Assembly: GCA_900604495.1 (NCBI GenBank)
Contig: UWOR01000001.1
Span: 329,949 to 393,948, forward strand
Direction of reading: 5' to 3'
From: Desulfovibrio sp. Marseille-P6017
GTDB lineage: Bacteria; Bacillota_A; Clostridia; Peptostreptococcales; Peptostreptococcaceae
DNA: 64,000 nucleotides
In this document: positions 32,445 to 41,043 of the stretch, in pieces
How positions within the stretch are numbered: the first letter of the stretch is position 1
Layout of the letters: every line of letters starts with the position of its first letter
Program-made: the position numbers and the translations under genes
Notes under the pieces: model-generated
Database searches by the model: none
What the model was told of the DNA's origin: nothing
The model's input: only the letters and a program-made list of their open reading frames with translations

Positions 32445-32690
32445 TTATGATCCAAATGCAGCTAAAGAACTATCTGTTGAGTTATAGCAGTATTCATCTT
32501 CTGGTGTAGCAAAGCAATCATCATTATTTGATGTGAAAATTTCATACCCTAAATTTTCATCATATATAGGTTTATCTGATTGACAAGAACCTAAGTAAAA
32601 TAAATTTGTAGACTGTTCACACTTTGCTATATGCTCTGCCATACTAAATTCTTCAATCTCTACAACTGGTTTTTCATATTTTTCTTTCAT
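32445..32690 (-). CDS. Candidate RiPP precursor peptide (four Cys, YxxP leader)
   Basis: The 81-residue peptide begins MKEKYEKPVVEIEEF, a charged leader with Tyr5-x-x-Pro8, the motif that RRE domains read in lasso-peptide leaders, and many clostridial leaders look like this. The rest carries Cys24, Cys36, Cys59 and Cys68, is rich in Asp/Asn/Ser/Tyr, and ends SLAAFGS with a C-terminal Ser. It lies immediately before kinase, radical SAM, PqqD-like and exporter genes. I do not recognise the class: Cys spacing does not fit SCIFF peptides. The ATG at 32688-32690 has GGTGG upstream; GTG codons four or more residues earlier overlap that site. It starts 57 bases after the surface-protein stop. Confidence 0.78.
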   Translation of the reverse strand: MKEKYEKPVVEIEEFSMAEHIAKCEQSTNLFYLGSCQSDKPIYDENLGYEIFTSNNDDCFATPEDEYCYNSTDSSLAAFGS

Positions 32691-32746
32691 AATCGTCACC
32701 ACCCTTTGTTATACTACATGCAGTTCATAATCCTTCTCAATAGACA

Positions 32747-35653
32747 TTAATTCGACACTATTGTAGAATAATCCTCTAATTTAAAACTATTAAATATTTC
32801 ATATTCATTTGATATACTAGTTACCTTTAATTTCGTAAGTGACAACATTCCTTCACTATTGTTAGTAATAGTTATACTTCCATCAGAATTAATTGAGCTT
32901 GTTATATCGTAATACATATCAACTGTTGATTTAAGTGATAATTTACTACTATTAATATCTAAATTTAATTCTTTACCTTCTGTAGCCTTAGCTCCAATTT
33001 GAACTTTAGCTCCCTCTGGTAATTCATTTAGTTTAAATGTTATTTTTTGACCTTGTTTTAAATATATTTCATTTTTAGGACCTTCATTTGTATACTTAGT
33101 AGTATCTGATGTTGTTTCTCCTCCATTTGTATCTATAAATACAACACCATTTATACTTTCATCTGATGATCCTACTCCATCTACTATTAACTTGTCTCTT
33201 AATTCCACTACCTTTGCATTAGCTTCATTATCTGTTTGATAAGCATTGTTAGCTTCTTCACTTTGTGTTTCATCTAATGGATTATATATTCTTACTCCAT
33301 CTAAATAGAAAATATTTCTTGGTATAGCATTTGTGCCCTTAACGGCAGTTAAAACTACTGTATATTCTCCGTATTCTAAATCGGTTATATTAAATATAGG
33401 TATATTGTAAAGTTCTTTTCCTTCTTCCTTATATAAAGTATCAATTACTGAATTTGTCAGCCTATTAGCTGAAATTAATTCTGTACCTTTATATACTTGA
33501 GCTCTAACTCTTCCTGTTTTATTTGAAGTTCTACTGTATATTTCACACCCAGTTCCTTTAAATGTAAATGTTGCAGTTTCAGAATTTGTTGTAGCCTCAA
33601 TATAATGTGATGACCCGTTACTATCTGTAGTATTTTCACTATATGAGCTATCATATCCATATGGATAATCCTTGCCTATAGTTCCATCGTCTTGGCTACC
33701 ATTACTACTTGTACCGGTTACTTTCCAATTTGATGAATATTGAATTCCATCTATTCCATTAGAGTTAGTAAAATCATCTTCATAATAAACACTAGTTGCA
33801 GGTATCATAGTAATATTACCTGTTTTTGAATTCTTATCATCATTGTATTTTACAGAATATGTAGCTCTATCTATTCCATTCATAAATTTATTAAGTGTAT
33901 ATGTTACATTGTTATTATCTTTTTTAGAAATAGTTCCATAGTTAGTTATATCATCTAACATTGATACACTATCTAATGTTCCACCTCTTAAGAAATCATT
34001 GTTTGTTACATTTATGTCTATTGGCTTACCAAAATCAAGAACTACTGCATCATCATTTAATACTGGTTGTAATACATTTTCACAAGTAAATGTATATGTA
34101 TATCCTTGATTTGATGTATTTATATTTAATTCTGGACTTGAATTATTGCTACCAGTTGTAGTATTTCCACCTACTTGCCCTACCGTCCAGTTCTTTTCAT
34201 AGTCATCATTATTCTCTGTTACAACATATTTACCTTGACTTGGATTATAGAATCTGACTGTTTGTCCAGCTTTTAATGTAAATTTACCATTTGCATCAGT
34301 AGCTAATTGTTTATCTGCATCTATTTCTGTATTACCTTCATATAATTGGTAAGTTGCATTTGCTAAAGCACTTCCGTCTTTTGTTATTGTAAAATCAAAT
34401 ACTTCAGATTTAACAGCTGCAATTTCCTCTTGAGTTAAATCACTTATTGTATCATCAAATTTCTTGCTTACTTCTAATGTATTTTGTTGTGGTAAATTAA
34501 ACTTAATCTTACAATTTGAAGCGGCTCTTCCACGCTCTAAATAAAATACTTGTAATGTATGAGCTTTAGTTTTATCAAATTTATCTAAAGAACCTACACC
34601 TAATATTTCATATAGATTTGTCTTAGTTGATGCACTAGATTGTGTTCCTTGTGTTTTACCACTATTGATTCCTGATAATGTTCTTGGATTTATTACTTCA
34701 CCAGTTGCAAAGTTTATTGAACCAGATGTTGCATCATGTATACCACCTATATCAAGAACTAATTTACCATCTATAAACACCCATACATCATCATCACCAG
34801 AGAATTCAAATTTAATATCATCTGTTCCATTTATTTTTCCATCTTCTGTCATAAAAAAGTTTACTGACATATTCATACCAAAGTGATAGTTTCCAGTGCC
34901 TGAATTTCCTGTGTTAAATGGATAGAATCCTTTTCCAAATCCACTAACTGAAAATCCATTTCCATTATAATTTAGAGTTGTATTGCTAGCTCCTTTTCCA
35001 TTCGCAAAATAAACATTCTCTTTTGAGCTATCAAATTCATAATATCCTGTTGAGGAATCATATCTAAATGGCATTTTTACGTTTGTATATGTACTCTTAG
35101 CAGTGTTATTATCTGGATCAAATATACCTGCTTCTGGATAATTAAATTGTATTTTTCCTGTTGATGAATCTAATTCATTTTTAACTAAACCTGTAATGGC
35201 ACTTACTCTTAGATTACTACTGTTTGAATTAGCATTCGCACTCCAACGATTCCAATACTTATTCGTTATGCTAGTACCTGATATCCATGTCGTGCTACTT
35301 CCAGTATTAAAATAAATACCTTGTAAATTATTAGTTTCCAAATTTTTAGTAGCCTGATTAAATGCACTACTATCATAGCTAGTTCCATTAGAATTAGAAG
35401 TCCCATACCTATACATAGTTACTGGGAAATAAGATAACTCACTTGCTTTAGAATCTGTTTCTAACACTTGAGTTTCGTTAGTTGAGTTACTTTTACTTGA
35501 TGTGTTTTTTTTACTTGATGTTAACTTATTAGTTAGTTTTGAAATTGCTCCCCCAAGACTTAATGCATCTGCTTGTACCGGATTAATAAATATAAATGTA
35601 CTTATCAAGCATAACGATGTCATTAAACTAAATATTTTTTTGTACTTACTCAT
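32747..35653 (-). CDS. Large secreted surface protein with fibro-slime and Cna-B-like domains
   Basis: This 968-residue protein has a signal peptide (about 1-30), a fibro-slime/PA14-like domain (about 165-388) with the hallmark GDDDVWVFIDGKLVLDIGG (286-304) and VFYLERGRAASNC, a Cna-B/SpaA-like stalk (about 391-525), a beta-rich domain near 535-620, a carbohydrate-binding-like jelly-roll (about 640-790) and a C-terminal beta domain. Metal-binding Asp residues are visible in the fibro-slime core. There is no LPxTG motif, no C-terminal membrane helix and no CWB2 repeat, so anchoring is unexplained. It is flanked by the S26-like peptidase gene upstream and the peptide gene downstream, all on one strand with gaps near 60 bases. 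Confidence 0.9.
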   Translation of the reverse strand: MSKYKKIFSLMTSLCLISTFIFINPVQADALSLGGAISKLTNKLTSSKKNTSSKSNSTNETQVLETDSKASELSYFPVTMYRYGTSNSNGTSYDSSAFNQATKNLETNNLQGIYFNTGSSTTWISGTSITNKYWNRWSANANSNSSNLRVSAITGLVKNELDSSTGKIQFNYPEAGIFDPDNNTAKSTYTNVKMPFRYDSSTGYYEFDSSKENVYFANGKGASNTTLNYNGNGFSVSGFGKGFYPFNTGNSGTGNYHFGMNMSVNFFMTEDGKINGTDDIKFEFSGDDDVWVFIDGKLVLDIGGIHDATSGSINFATGEVINPRTLSGINSGKTQGTQSSASTKTNLYEILGVGSLDKFDKTKAHTLQVFYLERGRAASNCKIKFNLPQQNTLEVSKKFDDTISDLTQEEIAAVKSEVFDFTITKDGSALANATYQLYEGNTEIDADKQLATDANGKFTLKAGQTVRFYNPSQGKYVVTENNDDYEKNWTVGQVGGNTTTGSNNSSPELNINTSNQGYTYTFTCENVLQPVLNDDAVVLDFGKPIDINVTNNDFLRGGTLDSVSMLDDITNYGTISKKDNNNVTYTLNKFMNGIDRATYSVKYNDDKNSKTGNITMIPATSVYYEDDFTNSNGIDGIQYSSNWKVTGTSSNGSQDDGTIGKDYPYGYDSSYSENTTDSNGSSHYIEATTNSETATFTFKGTGCEIYSRTSNKTGRVRAQVYKGTELISANRLTNSVIDTLYKEEGKELYNIPIFNITDLEYGEYTVVLTAVKGTNAIPRNIFYLDGVRIYNPLDETQSEEANNAYQTDNEANAKVVELRDKLIVDGVGSSDESINGVVFIDTNGGETTSDTTKYTNEGPKNEIYLKQGQKITFKLNELPEGAKVQIGAKATEGKELNLDINSSKLSLKSTVDMYYDITSSINSDGSITITNNSEGMLSLTKLKVTSISNEYEIFNSFKLEDYSTIVSN

Positions 35654-35713
35654 AAAATCCCCCTTCTTTTGTTTTTCTTTATAGATATTTAATTTCCGTA
35701 TTTTGAAATTAAA

Positions 35714-36103
35714 TTATCTCACTCTAAATTTCCCACTTAATCTCTTTATAGATGTATATAATTTAAATATATAAAATCTAAATGGCCTTAATAATGTCCA
35801 TATGTATACTAAACATCTATTTATTAAATTATTTCTATCAACTTCTTTTCCTTTTATAATTGACTTCTTTACTACAGCTATAACCTGTGTAAACTCTACA
35901 AGCTCTAGGCTTACCTGCGCATCACCATTCATAATAAATGCCTTATCATTTATTATCTTAAAAATTCTATGCAATACATATTCATCCGATTTTCTCTTAA
36001 TAAAGACTATATCCCCTCTTCTTAATTTGTATCCTCTGGGAGATTCTAAAATAACAGAGTCACGATTATTTTTTAAAAATGGATTCATGCTATATCCGCT
36101 CAC
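35714..36103 (-). CDS. S24/S26 (signal-peptidase-like) peptidase, 5' end uncertain
   Basis: The protein of at least 129 residues carries the Ser nucleophile motif SGYSMNPFL, RRGDIVFIKRK, and LHRIFKI, as in signal peptidase I-like S26 proteins; a catalytic Lys is likely in the VVKK or IKRK segment. The frame as given starts at a GTG right on the active-site motif, 13 bases from a GGAGGAG, which is too short at the N-terminus. In-frame sequence continues upstream about 33 codons (KHIFKGKDIVPIIEAIIDNGGECILRV in part) but holds no ATG, GTG or TTG; an ATT at about 36170 after AAAGGA, or a small frameshift to ATG at about 36221, are possible. It may process the surface protein or the peptide. Confidence 0.7.
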   Translation of the reverse strand: MSGYSMNPFLKNNRDSVILESPRGYKLRRGDIVFIKRKSDEYVLHRIFKIINDKAFIMNGDAQVSLELVEFTQVIAVVKKSIIKGKEVDRNNLINRCLVYIWTLLRPFRFYIFKLYTSIKRLSGKFRVR

Positions 36104-36299
36104 TCTAAGAATACATTCTCCTCCATTATCTATAATCGCTTCTATAATTGGTACAATATCTTTTCCTTTAAATATATGCTTCGAGTTTAAATTTGATAAA
36201 ATTTATACCACCACTTTTACTCATATTTTATAATTATTTATTTTTTTATTATATTAACTTAATAATCCCTTCTCAATACATAATGAGTGTAATATATAC

Positions 36300-36311
36300 T
36301 ACTTTTAAGTA
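36300..36311. promoter_or_regulatory. Short inverted repeat upstream of the S26-surface protein operon
   Basis: TACTT-TT-AAGTA lies about 200 bases upstream of the S26 active-site codons. It belongs to the loose set of TACTT/AAGTA palindromes found ahead of envelope genes here. Evidence is weak because the region is very A/T-rich. Confidence 0.25.
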
Positions 36312-36371
36312 ACATCAAAGTATTATTTAAATTATAAATTTTCATAATTTTAGTTATCATATATTTTTATT

Positions 36372-38258
36372 TCATATTATCTTTGCTAAATTTTCACTTA
36401 TTTTATATGTATCTACTAATTTACTCATTATTGTGTATATTTCTTTATCATTTCCAATATCTGTACATACTTTAAGTTTTTTTAATGCTTTACTTAGTAT
36501 GCTATAATTTATATCAATTGGATTTCCTATATAAATTTTTTTATTATCTGTACTCCTAAGCCCTTCCTCTTCCATTAATAACTCTTCATAAAGTTTTTCG
36601 CCCGGTCTAAGGCCTGTAAATTCAATATTTATATCAATTCCTGGTTCAAACCCACTTAAAGTAATAAGATTCTTAGCTAAATCTAAAATCTTTACAGGTT
36701 CACCCATATCAAGTACAAAAATCTCTCCACCTTTAGCCATTGCACCTGCTTGCATAACTAGTGAAACTGCTTCTGGTATTGTCATAAAAAATCTTGTTAT
36801 ATCTGGATGAGTTACCTTAACTGGACCACCTTCTTCTATTTGCTTTTTAAATAATGGTATTACGCTCCCATTACTACCGAGTACATTTCCAAACCTAACT
36901 GCAACAAAGTCAGTACTACTTATTTTATTCAAACTTTGAATTATCATCTCACAACATCTTTTAGTTGCACCCATTATGTTAGTTGGATTAACAGCCTTAT
37001 CAGTTGATATAAGTACAAATTTTTCTACATTATACTTACTTGATTTTAACGCAACATTAAGTGTTCCAAATATATTATTTTTTACAGCTTCACAAGGACT
37101 ATTTTCCATTAAAGGAACATGCTTATGAGCAGCTGCGTGAAATACAACTTGAGGATTATAATTCCTCATTATTCCATCGATTCTATTCTCATCTCTTACA
37201 GATGCTATAATTACATCTAAGCTTAAACTATTACCATACTTTGTTATAAGTTCTTGCTGAATTTCATATGCATTATTTTCATATATATCTAATATTACTA
37301 ACTTTTTAGGTGAAAATTTAGAAATTTGCCTACATAGTTCTGATCCTATAGATCCACCTCCACCAGTCACCATAACTGTATTTCCCTCTAAATATCCACT
37401 TATTTCTTCTAAATTAATTTTTACAGGATCTCTACCAAGTAAATCCTCTATATCTACATCTCTTATTTTCTTTATATCTACTTTTCCATCTATAATCTCA
37501 TAAATACCTGGTATTGTTTTTATCTTACACTTAGTATCTTTACAGTATTCGATTATTCTTACTTTTTCTTGTTTTGGTATATTCGCTATACTAAATATTA
37601 TTTCTTCTATATTATGTTTCTCTACAATCTCTTTTATTTGATGGCATGTCCCTAATATAGGAACATTGTAAATATTTTTACCTATCTTTTTTACATCATC
37701 ATCAACTATGCATACAGGTAACTTTTTTAAATTTAGATTCTCATAAAGTTCTTGAATAATTAATCTTCCTGCGCTTCCAGCTCCGACAATTAAAACTCTC
37801 GTAGACGTATGAGACTTATTCATACTCATATAAGAAGACATTCTCCTGATTCCTCTATAGCTAACTCTTGAGCTCACTGTCATAACAACTAACATTAAGC
37901 TATTTACTGTATAAAATAGTGAATTAAAGTTGTAACCTAATATTATATTTCCTATTGAAACATATACCACGCAAAGTAAACCTGATATTAGTATATTAGA
38001 TATTTCTTTTTCTCCTCCATAGTTCCAAAGGCTGCTATAACAACCCCTTTGAAAAAGAGATAAAATATTCGCAACTATATATACAACTACAGGAACTATT
38101 GAATTCCCATAATCATATGATTTAGTTATTCTTTGAGATAAAAAAAATACAATTATTGTAATTATTATATCTACAATAACTAATAATACTTGTCTAGCCT
38201 TATATATATCTAAACGATTATGGATATGTGTCTCTTCATTTTTTAACTTAAACTCCAA
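36372..38258 (-). CDS. CapD/WbpM/PglF-like membrane UDP-sugar 4,6-dehydratase
   Basis: The 628-residue protein has four N-terminal transmembrane helices (about 25-130), a first Rossmann domain (VLIVGAGSAGRLI) and a second SDR domain (MVTGGGGSIGSELCRQI) with the family's catalytic region STDKAVNPTNIMGATKR, in which Met replaces the usual SDR Tyr. Such enzymes convert UDP-GlcNAc to the 4-keto-6-deoxy sugar that leads to bacillosamine, QuiNAc or FucNAc. No aminotransferase or acetyltransferase is present in the window to finish bacillosamine. Starts are all TTG: I prefer 38256-38258, with GGAG 9 bases upstream, over 38271-38273. Confidence 0.93.
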   Translation of the reverse strand: MEFKLKNEETHIHNRLDIYKARQVLLVIVDIIITIIVFFLSQRITKSYDYGNSIVPVVVYIVANILSLFQRGCYSSLWNYGGEKEISNILISGLLCVVYVSIGNIILGYNFNSLFYTVNSLMLVVMTVSSRVSYRGIRRMSSYMSMNKSHTSTRVLIVGAGSAGRLIIQELYENLNLKKLPVCIVDDDVKKIGKNIYNVPILGTCHQIKEIVEKHNIEEIIFSIANIPKQEKVRIIEYCKDTKCKIKTIPGIYEIIDGKVDIKKIRDVDIEDLLGRDPVKINLEEISGYLEGNTVMVTGGGGSIGSELCRQISKFSPKKLVILDIYENNAYEIQQELITKYGNSLSLDVIIASVRDENRIDGIMRNYNPQVVFHAAAHKHVPLMENSPCEAVKNNIFGTLNVALKSSKYNVEKFVLISTDKAVNPTNIMGATKRCCEMIIQSLNKISSTDFVAVRFGNVLGSNGSVIPLFKKQIEEGGPVKVTHPDITRFFMTIPEAVSLVMQAGAMAKGGEIFVLDMGEPVKILDLAKNLITLSGFEPGIDINIEFTGLRPGEKLYEELLMEEEGLRSTDNKKIYIGNPIDINYSILSKALKKLKVCTDIGNDKEIYTIMSKLVDTYKISENLAKII

Positions 38259-38289
38259 ATTAATCAACTCCAAACTATTCCAACTTTAT

Positions 38290-39027
38290 TTAAGCTCTTC
38301 TTTTATTTTTAAATAACCTAAATTTTCTATCATCTTCATAGTCGTAATATCCATAATAACTATAACTCTTATACTCATTTGTTTTAAATTTATTTAATAC
38401 CACACCAATTATATTTGCATTAACTTTTTCAAGCCTATCCTTAGTAACTTTTACTTGTGATTTTTCAGTTTCTTTAGATGCTGCAACAACAACAGTTCCA
38501 TCTACGTATTGCGCTATTATACATGCATCATTTACTCTACCTACAGGTGGAGAATCTATTAATATATAGTCATATTTTTCTTTTAAGTACTCTATTAATT
38601 TTTTCATTTTTGATGACTGTAATAATACTGCTGGATTGGCTTTAAAAGTTCCGCTACATAATATATCTAAATCACCATCTTTTTGTACACATATTTCAAG
38701 TTCTTTATTCTCATAGATTATATCTGATAGACCTTTAGTATTTTTACTTAATCTAAAATACTTGTTTATACTTTGTTTTCTAAAGTCACAATCTATTACT
38801 ATAGTTTTTTTATTGTCTAATTCAGAGAAACACCTAGCTATATTTGCTACTGTTGTAGTTTTTCCTTCATTCATCTCTGAACTTGTAATTAAGATTGTCT
38901 TTATATTTTCATCTACTGTTAAAAATGTTCTTATTCCCCTATAAGCTTCATTTATTTCATAGTTTCCGTCATTATATTTTGCTACGTTATCGTATCTAGA
39001 TACATCATTTTTCTTTTTATTAAACAT
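38290..39027 (-). CDS. CpsD/CapB-type bacterial tyrosine kinase
   Basis: The 245-residue cytosolic BY-kinase has the P-loop SSEMNEGKTT (49-58), Walker A' VIDCDFRK, Walker B YDYILIDSPP and a C-terminal Tyr cluster (SYSYYGYYDYEDD, about 219-231) for autophosphorylation. It needs the membrane activator encoded just upstream (Wzz/CapA type) to be active, and phosphorylation cycling sets polysaccharide chain length and export. Its gene lies 17 bases after the activator gene and 31 bases before the dehydratase. GAGGGG precedes the ATG. Confidence 0.96.
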   Translation of the reverse strand: MFNKKKNDVSRYDNVAKYNDGNYEINEAYRGIRTFLTVDENIKTILITSSEMNEGKTTTVANIARCFSELDNKKTIVIDCDFRKQSINKYFRLSKNTKGLSDIIYENKELEICVQKDGDLDILCSGTFKANPAVLLQSSKMKKLIEYLKEKYDYILIDSPPVGRVNDACIIAQYVDGTVVVAASKETEKSQVKVTKDRLEKVNANIIGVVLNKFKTNEYKSYSYYGYYDYEDDRKFRLFKNKRRA

Positions 39028-39044
39028 AATAATCCCCTCTTTAT

Positions 39045-39818
39045 TTATACTTCTTCAGCCGTTCTTATTTTCGAAGATGATGATTTTACTTTACCTTTTG
39101 ATTTTCCGCTATCATAAGGTATCATTCCTATCATAGGCACTCCCCAATATTTTTCTACATCATCAGGAGTTACGACTTTATTATCTAATACTTCCATAAG
39201 TAAAGCTACAAATATTGCAATTACAAGACCTGCTAATGTATATTTAGGTAAAGTTGTATCAAGTCCTTTACTTACTAAAGTTGGCTCTGTTGCTTCAAAT
39301 AATAATTCTACACAGTCTAAGCCTATTACTCTTTGTAATTCATTATTAAAAGCTTCTGGTATTGCATTTGCTACTTTTTGAGCTATTTGAAAATCTGTGT
39401 TAGTTACCGTTATGTCTATAAATTCAGGTATTTTTTCTTGTGGTACCACACTTATATTTCTTGATAATGATTCAGGTGTCATGTTTAAGTCAAGATTTTG
39501 TATAATTTCAAGCAATGCTCTTTTTGATGTTGCTAAGCTAGAATATGATGTCGCTATATTTTGATTTAAGTTTGAATTTGATATTGAATTCATAAATATT
39601 GACTGATTATTTGATTCTTCGCCTTCAGTTTCTTTATACGCTTTCATGTTGTTTATTCTTACTGATACTGTTGACTTAAATACTGGTACGTAAGATTTAT
39701 CTCTTTGGTATGTTAAATATGCTCCTCTTCCTATACAAAGTAGTAAGATTATTATTACTGCTATTTTTCTTCTTTTAAATATTTCCAAATATTCTCTAAT
39801 ATTTATACTTTCTTGCAT
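39045..39818 (-). CDS. Wzz/CapA-type chain-length determinant and kinase activator
   Basis: The 257-residue protein has two transmembrane helices (about 16-34 and 190-210) enclosing an extracellular Wzz domain, and a short cytoplasmic C-terminus after VPMIGMIPYD that should dock on the CpsD-type kinase. It is the usual partner controlling polymer length. The ATG has GGGGG 5 bases upstream. It is first in the wzz-cpsD-capD operon, with a 36-base palindrome and no other gene upstream for 198 bases, so this group has its own promoter apart from the glycosyltransferase genes. Confidence 0.95.
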   Translation of the reverse strand: MQESINIREYLEIFKRRKIAVIIILLLCIGRGAYLTYQRDKSYVPVFKSTVSVRINNMKAYKETEGEESNNQSIFMNSISNSNLNQNIATSYSSLATSKRALLEIIQNLDLNMTPESLSRNISVVPQEKIPEFIDITVTNTDFQIAQKVANAIPEAFNNELQRVIGLDCVELLFEATEPTLVSKGLDTTLPKYTLAGLVIAIFVALLMEVLDNKVVTPDDVEKYWGVPMIGMIPYDSGKSKGKVKSSSSKIRTAEEV

Positions 39819-39918
39819 TTTATCCCCCTATATTTTTTCCCTTTATTATATAATTCTATGATTAATTTTATCAGTCTAATGTATCCAAAGTAAATTATGC
39901 TAAGGTTGTACTTTTTTA

Positions 39919-39954
39919 TTTTTAAATATACTACTTTAGTATTATATTTAAAAA
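39919..39954. promoter_or_regulatory. 36-base palindrome upstream of wzz
   Basis: Arms TTTTTAAATATA (39919-39930) and TATATTTAAAAA (39943-39954) are perfectly complementary; the centre contains TACT-TT-AGTA (39932-39941), also palindromic. It lies 101 bases upstream of the wzz start and 63 bases from the end of the previous operon, beyond that operon's terminator, so it is well placed as an operator. The same TACTTTAGTA core occurs ahead of the LuxR-type regulator gene. Confidence 0.6.
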
Positions 39955-39965
39955 TAAAAGATAAT

Positions 39966-40008
39966 AAAAAACCGATTCATAATAGTTGGATATTACTACG
40001 AATCGGTT
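39966..40008 (-). terminator. Terminator of the glycosyltransferase operon
   Basis: On the minus strand AACCGATTC pairs with GAATCGGTT, with further pairing (GTAGTAAT/ATTAT) inside, followed by TTTTTTAT. It lies 9 bases after the last glycosyltransferase stop. Confidence 0.9.
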
Positions 40009-40016
40009 AATCATAA

Positions 40017-41004
40017 CTAAATTGCATTATTTATAAAAATTTTAACTCTAAACAATACTTTCCATATATAATATCTATCCATGAAGTAAAGTAAAGAGTA
40101 TAAACTTTCTATTAATTTATCTTTGTATTTCATATTAGATTTTAAGATATATTTAAAAGGTATTCTAATACTATCTAATATTTTATAATTTTGGATATCT
40201 TTCTCACTATCAAATATAATTCTATACATGCTATTTTTTTTCACCCTTATAAATTTAATTACTATAGAGATATAATTTTTATTCTTATATTTATCAATAT
40301 TTGAATACATTGATTTTACCATCTTAAGTTCTTTTTGTAATAAATCATAATCACTCGCTTTATATGATAATGAGCCACTTACAATTCTCCAGTAGTATAA
40401 TTTTTCATATGTAACCACTAACTTATCTATATATCTTAGTATATTAAACTTAAATATGGTATCTTCTCCATATTGCAAAGATTCATCGAACTTGATATTA
40501 TTTTTTTTAATTATCTCAGAATCTATAATTCCACCCCATATTGTTCCTGAGTATAATAAACTATTCAAGCTATCATATGATATATCATAAACTGTATAAT
40601 CACATGCTTTATCTCCTGATAAAACTAGTTCTTTTTTTCTTTCATATCCTCCATATACTATTTTGTAATTATTACGCTCTGCAATATCTACTAGTATTTC
40701 AAGAGAATTTGACTTTATCATATCATCAAAATCTAAGAAATATATGTACTTTCCTTTTGATAATTCAATACCTAAATTTCTACTATTTGATACACCTTTT
40801 CTCTTATTTTTAGTAATTATTTTATAATTACATTTTGATTTTTAATATATCTTTAGCAATACTTAAACTATTATCTTCACTGTTATCATCAATTATAATA
40901 ATTTCAAAATTTTTATAGGTTTGTTTTATACATGATTCTAAACATTCTTTAATATATAATTCAACATTATACATTGGGATTATAATACTTACTATTGGAT
41001 TCAT
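40017..41004 (-). pseudogene. Glycosyltransferase family 2, split by a one-base frameshift
   Basis: The 5' part (ATG at 41002-41004, GGAGGAG upstream) reads a GT2 start, VSIIIPMYN...IIIIDDNSEDNS, and stops near 40832. The 3' part, open at 40017-40721 and continuing upstream in frame, reads VSNSRNLGIELSKGKYIYFLDFDDM and then a GT2 C-terminal half (YGEDTIFKFNILRYID). Removing one base from the T5 run at 40839-40843 (A5 on the coding strand) joins them into one protein of about 328 residues, the normal GT2 length. The DFDD motif would be the nucleotide-sugar/metal site. It is the last gene of the polysaccharide operon. Confidence 0.82.
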
Positions 41005-41043
41005 TCATCTCCTCCATAATATATCTTAATCAATATAAATAAC

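Noticed and set aside
26059..32690. A classical lasso peptide cluster, suggested by YxxP leader, kinase and nucleotidyltransferase
   Set aside because: There is no asparagine-synthetase-like cyclase or B2 transglutaminase-type protease, and a radical SAM/SPASM enzyme is present instead.
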